This document shows, in pieces, positions 12,289-21,466 of a stretch of 64,000 nt of DNA (position 1 is the stretch's first letter; every line of letters begins with the position of its first letter). Origin of the DNA: Azospirillum brasilense (GTDB taxonomy: Bacteria > Pseudomonadota > Alphaproteobacteria > Azospirillales > Azospirillaceae); contig NZ_QOKV01000027.1 in assembly GCF_008365405.1 (NCBI RefSeq), forward strand, positions 1 through 64,000, written 5' to 3'. The translations under genes and the position numbers were made by a program. A model generated the notes under the pieces. It was not told the DNA's origin and ran no database searches. It saw nothing but the letters and a program-made list of their open reading frames with translations.

Positions 12289-12322
12289 CCTCTTTCGAAA
12301 GAGGTTAGCGGTTTTTTCACTT
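12289..12322 (+). other. Palindrome followed by T-tract in the SDR-phaJ intergenic region
   Basis: A perfect 16-bp palindrome at 12289-12304 is followed by a six-base T-run at 12311-12316 and a further T-run at 12321. It lies between divergent promoters, so it might end a short transcript or act in regulation. A smaller hairpin is at 12247-12266. Confidence 0.35.
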
Positions 12323-12350
12323 TTTCGGGCGAGTCGTGTTGCCATCACGT

Positions 12351-12379
12351 GGTTGCAGTGCATATATCGCATTGCACCA
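12351..12379 (+). promoter_or_regulatory. TGC-rich quasi-palindrome, candidate PhaR operator of phaJ
   Basis: TGCAGTGCA (12354-12362) and CGCATTGCACCA (12368-12379) flank a TATAT core and form a near-perfect inverted repeat. It is 51-79 bp upstream of the phaJ start. The second half closely fits the TGC-rich motif recognised by alphaproteobacterial PhaR, the regulator of polyhydroxyalkanoate genes. Confidence 0.5.
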
Positions 12380-12429
12380 TACGTGTTGTCGCACCGCTCG
12401 GCCGGTGCTTGATGAAAAGGAACCGCGGT

Positions 12430-12879
12430 ATGGATGATGTTCGCCAAGTCCTGAAGGACAACGAGGGCCACTGCATCGAGGATTTGACCGTCGGCATGAC
12501 GGCGTCCTTTGCGAAGACGGTTACCGAGGCGGACATCGTGCTGTTCGCCGGCATCTCCGGCGACACCAACCCGGTCCACCTGAACCAGGAATACGCCAGC
12601 GGCACCATGTTCCAGGGCCGCATCGCCCACGGGATGCTGAGCGTCAGCTTCATCTCCGCCGTTCTGGGAACCAAGCTGCCGGGTCCGGGCGCCATCTACA
12701 TGAGCCAGACCGTGCGCTTCAAGGCGCCGGTCCGCGCCGGCGACACGGTGACCGCCCGCGCCACCGTCACCGAGATCATCCCGGAGAAGCGCCGCGCCGT
12801 CGTCCGCACGGTCTGCACCGTCGGCGAGACGGTGGTGATCGAGGGCGAGGCCCTGCTGATGGTCCCGTCGCGCGGCTGA
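12430..12879 (+). CDS. phaJ: (R)-specific enoyl-CoA hydratase, MaoC family
   Basis: Hydrates trans-2-enoyl-CoA to (R)-3-hydroxyacyl-CoA, feeding beta-oxidation intermediates into polyhydroxyalkanoate synthesis. The 149-residue hot-dog protein carries the hydratase-2 motif FAGISGDTNPVHLNQEYA with catalytic Asp and His, then FQGRIAHGMLSVS. Length fits single-domain PhaJ. The ATG at 12430 follows AAAAGGA by about 8 bases; the open frame extends upstream to 12349 but without support. A TGC-rich palindrome upstream resembles a PhaR site. The assignment to PhaJ rather than another MaoC hydratase rests on length and motif, and on the candidate operator. Confidence 0.82.
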   Translation: MDDVRQVLKDNEGHCIEDLTVGMTASFAKTVTEADIVLFAGISGDTNPVHLNQEYASGTMFQGRIAHGMLSVSFISAVLGTKLPGPGAIYMSQTVRFKAPVRAGDTVTARATVTEIIPEKRRAVVRTVCTVGETVVIEGEALLMVPSRG

Positions 12880-12939
12880 CCGTCCCCGCCGAACCATCGT
12901 GGGGCCAAGCCTTCAACAAGCGAAATGACTTGCCGGTCG

Positions 12940-13019
12940 CCGGCGCGTAGACCACGCGCCGGCTCCGGTCTATATAAGACGCCCATGGCATGGCCCGCCC
13001 CGGCGGGCCGCCGTCTTTT
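12940..13019 (+). terminator. Two hairpins downstream of phaJ; second is a probable terminator
   Basis: A 9-bp stem at 12940-12962 is followed by an 8-bp G+C stem (12992-12999 with 13002-13009) and the T-rich tract TCTTTTC at 13013-13019, just before ribF. Confidence 0.55.
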
Positions 13020-13061
13020 CGGGGGGCCGTCCGCGGCCCGCAGACCATCAGGGCGTGACGC

Positions 13062-14018
13062 ATGCGATTGTTCCGACACACCGCCGACCTGCCGGAGGAC
13101 GCCCGCGGGGCCGTCGTCGCCCTTGGCAACTTCGACGGGGTGCACCGCGGCCATCAGGCGGTGATCGCCACCGCCCAGCGGATCGCCCGCGATCTCGGCG
13201 CGCCCTCGGCGGTGATGACCTTCGAGCCGCATCCCCGCTCGGTCTTCCGCCCTGACGACGCGCCCTTCCGCCTGTCGCCCTTCCGCGTCAAGGCCCGCCA
13301 CATCGAGGCGCTGGGGGTCGACCTGCTGTTCGTCTGCCATTTCGACGAGAGCTTCCTGCACAAGACCGCCGACGCCTTCATCCAGGAGGATCTGGTGGCC
13401 GGACTGGGCGTGCGGCACGTCGTCTGCGGCTACGATTTCCTGTTCGGCCACGGCCGCGGCGGCGACCCCGCCCTGCTCCGGCAGGCCGGCGCGGCCCACG
13501 GCTTCGGCGTGACCGAGGTCGGGCCGGTGTCCGACGATACAGACGGCGTCTATTCCTCCACCCGCGTGCGCGACGCGCTGGTCGCCGGCAACCCGCGCGA
13601 GGCGGCGCGGCTGCTCGGCTCCCCCTGGGAGATCGAGGGGCGCGTGGAGCACGGCGATCACAAGGGCCGCACCATCGGCTTCCCCACCGCCAACGTCGAG
13701 TTGGCCGACTATCTGCGCCCCGCCTTCGGCGTCTACGCGGTGCGCACCGGGGTGGACCAGGGGGCGGGCACGGTCTGGCGCAACGGCGTCGCCAACCTGG
13801 GCCGCCGCCCGACCGTGGGCGGAACGGTGGAGCGGCTGGAGACCCACATCCTCGACTTCGACGGCGATCTGTACGGCCAGCACCTGCGCGTGCAGCTCAT
13901 CGAGTTCCTGCGGCCGGAGCGCAAGTTCGGCAGCTTCAACGAGTTGAAGGACCAGATCGTCCAGGACGCCGCGGCGGCCCGCGCCGTGCTGGCCCGGGAA
14001 CCGCAGTCGGAAGGCTGA
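13062..14018 (+). CDS. ribF: Bifunctional riboflavin kinase / FAD synthetase
   Basis: Converts riboflavin to FMN and FMN to FAD in the cytosol. The N-terminal nucleotidyltransferase domain has GNFDGVHRGH at residues 22-31, TFEPHPRSVF and SSTRVRDAL. The C-terminal flavokinase domain starts near residue 180 with GRTIGFPTANVEL and includes GVYAVRTG, GRRPTVGG and ETHILDFDGDLYGQ. At 318 residues it has normal length. A 58-codon open frame follows by 5 bases. The flavin pathway gene ribB lies about 50 kb away under an FMN riboswitch; no such element precedes ribF. Confidence 0.97.
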   Translation: MRLFRHTADLPEDARGAVVALGNFDGVHRGHQAVIATAQRIARDLGAPSAVMTFEPHPRSVFRPDDAPFRLSPFRVKARHIEALGVDLLFVCHFDESFLHKTADAFIQEDLVAGLGVRHVVCGYDFLFGHGRGGDPALLRQAGAAHGFGVTEVGPVSDDTDGVYSSTRVRDALVAGNPREAARLLGSPWEIEGRVEHGDHKGRTIGFPTANVELADYLRPAFGVYAVRTGVDQGAGTVWRNGVANLGRRPTVGGTVERLETHILDFDGDLYGQHLRVQLIEFLRPERKFGSFNELKDQIVQDAAAARAVLAREPQSEG

Positions 14019-14023
14019 GCGAC

Positions 14024-14200
14024 ATGGACCGCGTGATCCTGCTGCTGTTCATCCTGAACCAGGGCGGCCCGACCACCATCGAGTTCCAGACGATGGAGCA
14101 GTGCAAGGCCGCCGAGCCCGCCATCGTCCAGGCCTACCGCGAGATGACCGGCAACCCGGTGCTGACCCGCTGCATCACACTGGCGCTGCCGGGGAAGTGA
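14024..14200 (+). CDS. Small hypothetical protein downstream of ribF
   Basis: A 58-residue open frame starts five bases after the ribF stop with GGAAGG about 9 bases upstream of the ATG. The first 12 residues (MDRVILLLFILN) are hydrophobic; the rest is polar with two Cys residues (EQCKAAEP and LTRCITL), compatible with a small exported protein with one disulfide. Codon use is like that of the flanking genes (G or C in nearly every third position). The close spacing suggests co-transcription with ribF. I do not recognise a family. Confidence 0.55.
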   Translation: MDRVILLLFILNQGGPTTIEFQTMEQCKAAEPAIVQAYREMTGNPVLTRCITLALPGK

Positions 14201-14263
14201 ACCCATGGACCGCCCGCGGCGTTCCAGGGTAACCTGACGCACGGATTCCACCGGGAGGGTCCC

Positions 14264-14746
14264 ATGCCCGACGGCCGCCTCTACGACACCGACTGGTACG
14301 CCTGGACCCTGGAGCAGGCCGCCGCGCTTCGTCGGATGGCGGAGACGCGCGTCAACTCCGAGTTGGATCTGGAGAATCTGGCGGAGGAGGTCGAGAGCTT
14401 GGGGCGCAGCCAGGAAAGCGCACTGGTCAGCGCCCTCACCCACGTCATCGAACATCTGTTGAAGCTGGAGCACTCGCCCGCCCCGGCGCCACGCAACAAA
14501 TGGATGCTCAGCGTCGTGGAGCAGCGGGGCCGGGCGGTCTACGCGCTGGAGGACAGCGGCACCCTGGCGCGCAGGGCGCCCGATCTTCTCCCGAAGGCGT
14601 GGAAGCAAGGGCACCGGCTGGCGGTCAAGGCTCTGGAACTGTTCGACGGTGTGGCGCCCGAAGCCCTTCCCACCGATTGCCCCTACAACCTCGCCCAGAT
14701 TTTGGACGACGACTTCATCCCGGCCAACCGGCACGGGCTGGACTGA
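14264..14746 (+). CDS. DUF29 domain protein
   Basis: A 160-residue protein matching the DUF29 pattern: LYDTDWYAWTLEQAAALRR near the N-terminus, then ELDLENLAEEVESLGRS and a central LTHVIEHLLKLEHSP. The C-terminal half has NLAQILDDDFIP, typical of the family. These are small helical cytosolic proteins of unknown function, common and often multicopy in cyanobacteria and alphaproteobacteria. The start has GGGAGGG about 5 bases upstream. The gene is probably transcribed on its own between ribF and pyrE. Confidence 0.88.
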   Translation: MPDGRLYDTDWYAWTLEQAAALRRMAETRVNSELDLENLAEEVESLGRSQESALVSALTHVIEHLLKLEHSPAPAPRNKWMLSVVEQRGRAVYALEDSGTLARRAPDLLPKAWKQGHRLAVKALELFDGVAPEALPTDCPYNLAQILDDDFIPANRHGLD

Positions 14747-14828
14747 CCGGCAAGCCCGCCCCATTGCGATTCGCACGCCGGGGGGCTACACACGGGGCAG
14801 TTTGAGCCTCCCTGGGAGCCGTTAGGCC

Positions 14829-15536
14829 ATGACCACCGCCGCTTTGCCCGCCCCTGCCAATGGTGACCGGGCGACCATCGCCGCCACCGCCGCGAAGATC
14901 CTGCTGGAAATCAAGGCGCTGCATTTCAACGCCGAGACGCCCTTCATCTTCACCTCCGGCTGGGCGAGCCCGGTCTACACCGACTGCCGGCGCATCGTGT
15001 CCTTCCCACGCGCCCGCAAGGCTCTGATGGACTTCGCCGTCCAGACCATCGAGCGCGAGATCGGCTACGAGAGCATCGACGCGGTGGCCGGCGGCGAGAC
15101 GGCGGGCATCCCCTTCGCCGCCTGGATCGCCGAGCGGCTGGAACTGCCCATGCAGTATGTCCGCAAGAAGCCGAAGGGCTTCGGGCGCAACGCCCAGATC
15201 GAGGGCGTGCTGACCGAGGGGCAGCGGGTCATCCTGGTCGAGGACCTCGCCACCGATGGCAAGAGCAAGGAGAACTTCGTCACCGCGCTGCGCAACGGCG
15301 GCGCCACCGTGACCGACAGCTTCGTGATCTTCCATTACGGCATCTTCCCGCAGTCGAAGACCAACATGGACCGCATCGGCGTCCGCCTGCACGAGCTGTG
15401 CACCTGGTGGGACGTGCTGAAGGTCGCCCGCGAGAACCAGTACTTCGACGAGAACACCCTGTCGGAGGTCGAGAAGTTCCTGAACGACCCGGTCGGCTGG
15501 TCCGCCGCCCACGGCGGCAAGGCTAGCTTCGACTGA
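14829..15536 (+). CDS. pyrE: Orotate phosphoribosyltransferase
   Basis: Transfers phosphoribose from PRPP to orotate, giving OMP in pyrimidine synthesis. The 235-residue protein has the PRPP-binding signature [14 protein letters not shown], the substrate region [16 protein letters not shown] and the [17 protein letters not shown] loop with catalytic Lys residues. The C-terminal extension ending in [14 protein letters not shown] is seen in alphaproteobacterial PyrE. It is monocistronic as far as the sequence shows. Confidence 0.95.
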   Translation: MTTAALPAPANGDRATIAATAAKILLEIKALHFNAETPFIFTSGWASPVYTDCRRIVSFPRARKALMDFAVQTIEREIGYESIDAVAGGETAGIPFAAWIAERLELPMQYVRKKPKGFGRNAQIEGVLTEGQRVILVEDLATDGKSKENFVTALRNGGATVTDSFVIFHYGIFPQSKTNMDRIGVRLHELCTWWDVLKVARENQYFDENTLSEVEKFLNDPVGWSAAHGGKASFD

Positions 15537-15744
15537 GGCCCTTCGCAGGGAAAGCCTCTCGCCCTGCTCCTTGACCGCACCGCACACCCCGCTAATATCC
15601 GCGCCATGAAGCTCGATTGGCGGGTCACGGCGCCTCCGGCGCGAATTACCGGCCCGGCTCTCTGAGGAGGGCCGGGCAATTCCGTGTGTGCGTCGGGCGG
15701 CCCGACCGCTGCCGCCCGAAGAATTCGTCTTCCAGGAATCCCCG

Positions 15745-18600
15745 ATGACCCGCGACTACAAGTCCACCGTCTTCCTGCCCCGCACCGACTTCCCCATGCG
15801 CGGCGGCCTGCCCACCAAGGAGCCGGAGCTGCTGAAGCGCTGGGAGGACATGGGCCTCTTCCAGCGGCTGCGCGAGACGGCGAAGGGCCGCGAGAAGTTC
15901 GTCCTGCACGACGGCCCGCCCTACGCCAACGGCAACATCCACATCGGCCACGCCGTCAACAAGGTGCTGAAGGACGTCATCGTCCGCTCGCGCCAGATGC
16001 AGGGCTTCGATGCCAACTACGTCCCCGGCTGGGACTGCCACGGCCTGCCCATCGAGTGGAAGATCGAGGAGAAGTACCGCGCCGAGGGCAAGGACAAGGA
16101 CGAGGTTCCGCTCAACCAGTTCCGCGCCGAGTGCCGCCAGTTCGCCCAGAAGTGGGTGGACGTGCAGGCCGGCGAGTTCCGCCGCCTGGGCGTCGAGGGC
16201 AACTGGGCCGACCCGTACCTGACCATGACTCTGCCCGCCGAGGCGCAGATCGTCCGCGAGATCCACAAGTTCGCCATGAACGGCGGCCTCTACAAGGGCG
16301 CCAAGCCGGTCATGTGGTCGGTGGTGGAGAAGACCGCGCTGGCCGAGGCGGAGATCGAATACCACGACCACACCTCGACCACCGTCTTCGCGCGCTTCGC
16401 CATCTGGGGCTCGCCGGCGCCGGAGGTCGACGACGCCAACATCGTCATCTGGACGACCACCCCCTGGACCCTGCCGGGCAACCGCGCCATCGCCTTCGGC
16501 GACGAGATCGAATACGCGACCTACAAGGTGCTGGCGGTCGAGGAGGGCAGCCTCGCCGAGGTCGGCGAGCGGCTCGTCGTCGCCACCGCGCTGGCCGAGA
16601 GCGTCTTCAAGGAAACCAAGATCAAGGACGCGCGGCTGCTGCACCGCTTCCCCGGCTCGCGTCTGGCCGGCGGCTACTGCCACCACCCGCTGACCCGCAG
16701 CGGCTACGACTTCAAGGTGCCGCTGCTGGCCGGCGACTTCGTGACGACCGACGCCGGCACCGGCTTCGTCCACATCGCGCCGGGCCACGGCGAGGACGAC
16801 TTCCATCTCGGTCAGGCCAACGGCATCGAGGTGCCGCAGACGGTCGGCGAGGACGGCCGCTACTACGACCATGTGCCGCTGTTCGCCGGCCTGCGCGTCT
16901 ACACCGCCGAAGGCAAGCCGGGCGAGGCCAACGGCGCCGTGCTGAAGGCCTTCCAGGAGGTCGGGGCGCTGCTCGCCAAGGGCCGCGTCAAGCACAGCTA
17001 CCCGCATTCCTGGCGGTCGAAGGCCCCGCTGATCTTCCGCACCACGCCGCAGTGGTTCATCTCCATGGAGACGAACGACCTGCGCAAGACGGCGTTGCAG
17101 GCGATCTCCGACACGACGTGGTTCCCGGCCCAGGGCGAGAACCGCATCCGCGCGATGATCGAGCAGCGCCCGGACTGGTGCATCAGCCGCCAGCGCGCCT
17201 GGGGCGTGCCGATCGCCCTGTTCGTCCGCAAGGACAACGGCGCGATCCTGCGCGACGCCGAGGTGTTCAACCGCATCGCCGACATCTTCGAGAAGGAAGG
17301 CTCCGACGCGTGGTTCGCCCGCCCGGCGCAGGACTTCCTCGGCAACGCCTACCGCGCCGACGATTACGAGCAGGTCAAGGACATCGTCGACGTGTGGTTC
17401 GAGTCCGGCTCGACCCACGCCTTCGTGCTGGAGCAGCGGCCCGAGCTGAAGTGGCCGGCCTCGCTGTACCTTGAAGGCTCCGACCAGCACCGCGGCTGGT
17501 TCCACTCCTCCCTGCTGGAAAGCTGCGGCACGCGCGGCCGGGCGCCCTACGACGCGGTGCTGACGCACGGCTTCACGCTCGACGAGCAGGGCCGCAAGAT
17601 GTCCAAGTCGCTGGGCAATGTGGTGGCCCCGCAGGAGGTCTGTGACAAGTACGGCGCCGACATCCTGCGCCTCTGGGTGGTCAGCACCGACTACACCGAG
17701 GACCAGCGCATCGGGCCGGAGATCATCAAGTATCAGGCCGACCACTACCGCCGCCTGCGCAACACGCTGCGCTACATCCTCGGCGCGCTGGCCGACTACA
17801 CCCCGGCGGAGCGCATCGCCGTCGCCGAGATGCCGGAGCTGGAGCGCTGGGTCCTGCACCGCCTGTCGGAGCTGGACACGCTGATCCGCGCCAAGATCGA
17901 GGCCTACGACTTCCACGACCTGTCGGTGGCGATCCACAATTTCTGCGCCGTGGAGCTGTCGGCCTTCTACTTCGACGTCCGCAAGGACAGCCTCTATTGC
18001 GACGCGGCCGGCTCGGTGCGCCGCCGCTCGGTCCGCACGGTGATGGAGCATCTGCTCTCCACCCTGACCGCGTGGCTGGCCCCGATCCTCTGCTTCACCG
18101 CGGAGGAGGCGTGGCTGGCCCGTCCCGCGGGCCTGACCGGCGTCGAGGGCTGGAGCGAGGAGAGCGTCCACCTGCGCGTCTTCCCGGCCATCCCGGCGGA
18201 GTGGCGCGACGACGCTCTCGCCGCCAAGTGGGAGTCCATCCGCACCGTCCGCCGCACCGTCACCGGCGCGCTGGAGTTGGAGCGGGCCAACAAGAAGATC
18301 GGCTCGTCGCTGCAGGCCAACCCGACCGTCTTCGTGGACGCGGCGACCAAGGCGCTGCTGGACGGCGTGGACTTCGCCGAGATCTGCATCACCTCGCAGA
18401 TCACCGTGGCGGAGGGCCCCGCGCCCGAGGGAGCGTTCGTGCTGCCCGACGTGGCCGGCATCGCGGTGGTGCCCGGCCTCGCCGAAGGGGGCAAGTGCGA
18501 GCGCTGCTGGAAGATCCTTCCGGAGGTCGGCACGAACGCCGCACACCCGACGCTGTGCCTCCGTTGCGCCGAAGCCGTGGACGCGGAACCGGCGTTCTGA
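15745..18600 (+). CDS. ileS: Isoleucyl-tRNA synthetase
   Basis: Charges tRNA-Ile; class I synthetase of 951 residues, the normal length. The HIGH motif is HIGH at residues 66-69 in [12 protein letters not shown], and KMSKS begins at residue 618. The editing domain contains the [10 protein letters not shown] motif. The C-terminus has the zinc-binding pattern CERCW...CLRC. The ATG at 15745 follows AGGA by about 8 bases and matches the conserved beginning ([20 protein letters not shown]). An in-frame start at 15688 is possible but lies in a leader hairpin region. lspA follows after a palindromic element, and ileS-lspA is a common gene order. Confidence 0.97.
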   Translation: MTRDYKSTVFLPRTDFPMRGGLPTKEPELLKRWEDMGLFQRLRETAKGREKFVLHDGPPYANGNIHIGHAVNKVLKDVIVRSRQMQGFDANYVPGWDCHGLPIEWKIEEKYRAEGKDKDEVPLNQFRAECRQFAQKWVDVQAGEFRRLGVEGNWADPYLTMTLPAEAQIVREIHKFAMNGGLYKGAKPVMWSVVEKTALAEAEIEYHDHTSTTVFARFAIWGSPAPEVDDANIVIWTTTPWTLPGNRAIAFGDEIEYATYKVLAVEEGSLAEVGERLVVATALAESVFKETKIKDARLLHRFPGSRLAGGYCHHPLTRSGYDFKVPLLAGDFVTTDAGTGFVHIAPGHGEDDFHLGQANGIEVPQTVGEDGRYYDHVPLFAGLRVYTAEGKPGEANGAVLKAFQEVGALLAKGRVKHSYPHSWRSKAPLIFRTTPQWFISMETNDLRKTALQAISDTTWFPAQGENRIRAMIEQRPDWCISRQRAWGVPIALFVRKDNGAILRDAEVFNRIADIFEKEGSDAWFARPAQDFLGNAYRADDYEQVKDIVDVWFESGSTHAFVLEQRPELKWPASLYLEGSDQHRGWFHSSLLESCGTRGRAPYDAVLTHGFTLDEQGRKMSKSLGNVVAPQEVCDKYGADILRLWVVSTDYTEDQRIGPEIIKYQADHYRRLRNTLRYILGALADYTPAERIAVAEMPELERWVLHRLSELDTLIRAKIEAYDFHDLSVAIHNFCAVELSAFYFDVRKDSLYCDAAGSVRRRSVRTVMEHLLSTLTAWLAPILCFTAEEAWLARPAGLTGVEGWSEESVHLRVFPAIPAEWRDDALAAKWESIRTVRRTVTGALELERANKKIGSSLQANPTVFVDAATKALLDGVDFAEICITSQITVAEGPAPEGAFVLPDVAGIAVVPGLAEGGKCERCWKILPEVGTNAAHPTLCLRCAEAVDAEPAF

Positions 18601-18607
18601 TTCGCAG

Positions 18608-18701
18608 CAGGCCCCCTCGCCATCCCTCCCCCGCTTCGCGGGAGAGGGAGCTTGATCCCCTCCCTCGCCGAAGGCGGGGGAGGGTTTAGGGAGGGGGCCT
18701 G
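18608..18701. repeat. Intergenic palindromic element between ileS and lspA
   Basis: A 94-bp inverted-repeat structure with outer 11-bp arms (18608-18618 and 18691-18701), inner 11-bp arms (18624-18634 and 18674-18684) and a small internal hairpin. The core CCCTCCCCCGC recurs in the element at 22850-22905, which suggests a dispersed REP-like family. Confidence 0.75.
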
Positions 18702-18728
18702 GACGCCTTTCACTCTTCGGAGCACTCC

Positions 18729-19232
18729 ATGAGCAGCCTCTCCACGTCCGGCAGCCGCAGCCACACGGTCTTCGGCCTGTCCGTCGCCGCGCTGGTGGTG
18801 GTCCTCGACCAGCTCACCAAATGGTGGATCCTCGACGTGGTCATGCAGCCCTACCCACGGGTCGTCGAGGTCACGCCCTTCTTCAATCTCGTGCTGGCCT
18901 GGAACACCGGGGTCAGCTTCGGCACCTTCGGCAGCTCCCACGCCTGGATGCCCTATGTGCTGGCCGCGGTGGCCTTCGCCATCGTGGTGGCGCTGCTGCT
19001 CTGGCTGCGGCAGGCCGACCGGCGCTACCTCGCGCTCGCGCTGGGCATGGTCATCGGCGGCGCCATCGGCAACGTGATCGACCGCTTCCTCTACGGGGCC
19101 GTCGCCGATTTCCTCGATTTCCACATCGGGGGGTGGCATTTCTGGGCCTTCAACGTGGCAGACAGCGGAATCAGCGTCGGTGTGGCGCTTCTCGTGCTGG
19201 ATGGGCTGTTCGCCGGCCGCGAAAAGTCGTAA
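18729..19232 (+). CDS. lspA: Lipoprotein signal peptidase (signal peptidase II)
   Basis: An inner-membrane aspartyl protease that removes signal peptides from prolipoproteins. The 167-residue protein has four predicted membrane helices. The catalytic aspartates are D118 in GNVIDR and D145 in FNVADS, and the N-terminal DQLTKWW and central NTGVSFG motifs are typical. The downstream gene encodes a lipoprotein, as do several genes of the pigment cluster, all of which need this enzyme. Confidence 0.96.
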   Translation: MSSLSTSGSRSHTVFGLSVAALVVVLDQLTKWWILDVVMQPYPRVVEVTPFFNLVLAWNTGVSFGTFGSSHAWMPYVLAAVAFAIVVALLLWLRQADRRYLALALGMVIGGAIGNVIDRFLYGAVADFLDFHIGGWHFWAFNVADSGISVGVALLVLDGLFAGREKS

Positions 19233-19310
19233 TAGTTCACGCGACGGAGCCGCTATAAGGGACGCGGCCCGACGACAAGCGGCCTGACGACTAGACGACG
19301 GGACTCGAAC

Positions 19311-19919
19311 GTGACCATGCTTTCCTCCGCCTCCTCCATCGCACGGCGCTCCACCCGTTCCCTGGGGCGGGGTCCGCTGCTGGGCTTGGCGCTCGTCGCG
19401 CTGGCGCTCACCGGATGCACCGACGTCCGCCGTTCCATCGGCCTCGACCGTACGAGCCCGGACGAGTTCACGGTCGTGTCCCGCGCGCCGCTGACCATGC
19501 CGCCCAGCCTGACCCGCCTGCCGGAACCGCGCCCCGGCGCGGCGCGGCCGCAGGACGCCACGTCGTCCGCGGTGGCCGCCGCCTCGGTCTTCGGCGGCTC
19601 CTCGCGCACCACGGCCGCCACCGCCGGACACACCGCCGGCGAGTCGGCGCTGATCGCCCAGGCCGGCGCCAAGGGCGGCATCGAGCCGGGCATCCGCAAC
19701 AAGGTCGATCAGGAGACGACCCAGCTCGTCGTCGCCGACAAGAGCTGGATCGACTCCCTGCTGTTCTGGCAGACGCAGGAGCAGCCCTACGAGGTCGTCG
19801 ATCCGAAGAAGGAAAACCAGCGCCTGCGCGAGGCCCAGGCCGCCGGCAAGGCGCTGAACGACGGCACCGTCCCGACCATCGAGCGCAAGCGCCGGGCGCC
19901 GCTGGAAGGGCTGTTCTAA
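19311..19919 (+). CDS. DUF3035 lipoprotein
   Basis: A 202-residue lipoprotein following lspA. The lipobox LTGC comes after a hydrophobic stretch, and the mature part begins TDVRRSIGLDRTSPDEFTVV with SRAPLTMPPSLTRLPEPRPG, the hallmark of the DUF3035 family found in alphaproteobacteria. A C-terminal segment (KENQRLREAQAAGKALNDG) is polar and helical. Function is unknown, but close linkage to lspA is a recurring arrangement. The start may be GTG 19311 or ATG 19317, and no good Shine-Dalgarno decides. A terminator follows at 19994-20023. Confidence 0.85.
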   Translation: MTMLSSASSIARRSTRSLGRGPLLGLALVALALTGCTDVRRSIGLDRTSPDEFTVVSRAPLTMPPSLTRLPEPRPGAARPQDATSSAVAAASVFGGSSRTTAATAGHTAGESALIAQAGAKGGIEPGIRNKVDQETTQLVVADKSWIDSLLFWQTQEQPYEVVDPKKENQRLREAQAAGKALNDGTVPTIERKRRAPLEGLF

Positions 19920-19993
19920 GCCGACTTCGGGGCTCCAATTCAGGGCCCCAACTCGGGGCATTGTTCCGGGCGCTTCGCCGCACCAGTATCTAG

Positions 19994-20023
19994 GGGGCGT
20001 TCCCAGACGGGGACGCCCCTTTT
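19994..20023 (+). terminator. Terminator after the lspA-DUF3035 unit
   Basis: An 11-bp stem with one G-U pair (19994-20004 with 20009-20019), a 4-base loop and TTTT at 20020-20023. Confidence 0.82.
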
Positions 20024-20058
20024 GCATTCCCGTCCCCTTCGCACCCAACGAGAGGCCC

Positions 20059-21465
20059 ATGCTCCCCAACGGCCCCACCGCCCCGCCACCCTGGAAACGG
20101 CCCTGGCGCCGGCTTGCCGCCGCGGGCGTCCTGGCCTTCGCCCTGGCCGGCGCCGTCCCCGCCGCCACCCCTGCCTTCGCCGCCGAGAAGGGCGTCTTCT
20201 TTCCGGAGACCTTCACCCTGTCCAACGGCATGCAGGTCGTGCTGGTGACCAACCAGCGCGTGCCGGTGGTGACCCACATGGTCTGGTACAAGGTAGGCGC
20301 GGCGGACGAGCCGCGCGGCGTGTCGGGAATCGCCCATTTCCTGGAACATCTGATGTTCAAGGGGACGGAGGAGGTTCCGCCCGGCGCCTTCTCCCGCATC
20401 GTCGCCAAGAACGGCGGACGCGACAACGCCTTCACCTCCTGGGACTACACGGCCTATTTCCAGAACGTGGCGCGCGACCGGCTGGAGCTGGTGATGAAGA
20501 TGGAGGCCGACCGCATGTCGAACCTCCGCCTCACCGACCAGCTGGTCTATCCGGAGCGTGACGTCATCATCGAGGAGCGCCGCCAGCGCATCGAGAACGA
20601 GCCCGCCGACCGCATCGGCGAGCAGATCAACGCCACCCTCTACGTCCACCACCCCTACGGCACGCCGATCATCGGCTGGCCGCAGGAGATGGCCACCCTG
20701 ACGCGGGAGGAGGCGGAGTCCTTCTACAAGAGCTGGTACGCGCCCAACAACGCCGTGCTGGTGGTGTCCGGCGACGTCACGGCCGAAGAGCTGAAGCCAC
20801 TCGCCGAGAAATATTACGGCAGCATCGCCGCCCGCCCGGTGCCGGAGCGCGTCCGCGTGCAGGAGCCGCCGATCAGCGCCGCCCGCCGGGTCATCCTGCG
20901 CGACGACGAGGTGCGCCAGCCCTCGATCCGCCGGAACTGGCTCGCCCCCTCCTACCGCACCGACAAGGAGGGCTACGCCTACCCGCTCCAGGTGCTGTCG
21001 GAGATCATGAGCGGCGGCCCGACCTCCCGCCTCTACCGCAGCCTCGTCGTGGAACAGCGCATCGCCACCTCGGCCTGGCTGGGCTACAGCCCGTCGTCCT
21101 GGGACATGACCTCGCTGGCGGCGGGCGCCTCGCCGGCCCCCGGCGTGACCATGGAGAAACTGGAAGCGGCGCTGGAGGCCGACATACTGACGCTCGTCGA
21201 AAAGGGCGTGACCGAGGAGGAGGTGGCCACCGCCAAGAAGCGCATGCTGGCCGAGGCCGCCTACGCCCGCGACAGCCTGACCGGCCCGGCCCAGACGCTG
21301 GGCGCCGCCGTCGCCACCGGCCAGAGCATCGACGACGTGGAGAACTGGCCGGTGCGCATCGACGCGGTGACCGCCGACCAGGTCAACGCCGCCGCCCGCG
21401 CCGTTCTGGGCCAGACCAACCACGTCACCGGCCTTCTGCTGCCGCTCCAGGACAAGGGAAGCTGA
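20059..21465 (+). CDS. M16-family zinc peptidase, catalytic subunit, exported
   Basis: A 468-residue periplasmic protease of the pitrilysin/PqqL type. A signal peptide (residues 1 to about 42, ending AFAAEK) is followed by the inverted zinc motif HFLEH at 93-97, with the more distal Glu in VIIEERRQRIENEP. The C-terminal M16 domain has FYKSWYAPNNAVLVVSGDVT. The next gene begins one base after the stop and encodes the partner that lacks the zinc motif, so the two probably form a heterodimer, as do mitochondrial-processing-peptidase-like pairs in bacteria. The RBS is GAGAGG just upstream. Confidence 0.93.
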   Translation: MLPNGPTAPPPWKRPWRRLAAAGVLAFALAGAVPAATPAFAAEKGVFFPETFTLSNGMQVVLVTNQRVPVVTHMVWYKVGAADEPRGVSGIAHFLEHLMFKGTEEVPPGAFSRIVAKNGGRDNAFTSWDYTAYFQNVARDRLELVMKMEADRMSNLRLTDQLVYPERDVIIEERRQRIENEPADRIGEQINATLYVHHPYGTPIIGWPQEMATLTREEAESFYKSWYAPNNAVLVVSGDVTAEELKPLAEKYYGSIAARPVPERVRVQEPPISAARRVILRDDEVRQPSIRRNWLAPSYRTDKEGYAYPLQVLSEIMSGGPTSRLYRSLVVEQRIATSAWLGYSPSSWDMTSLAAGASPAPGVTMEKLEAALEADILTLVEKGVTEEEVATAKKRMLAEAAYARDSLTGPAQTLGAAVATGQSIDDVENWPVRIDAVTADQVNAAARAVLGQTNHVTGLLLPLQDKGS

Positions 21466-21466
21466 G

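Noticed and set aside
15606-15744. 19-codon leader frame plus hairpin upstream of ileS as an attenuator
   Set aside because: The frame has only one Ile codon, the hairpin has no T-tract, and no RBS precedes the frame.
15646-18546. 966-codon minus-strand frame opposite ileS
   Set aside because: Shadow of ileS; no RBS and no recognisable protein.
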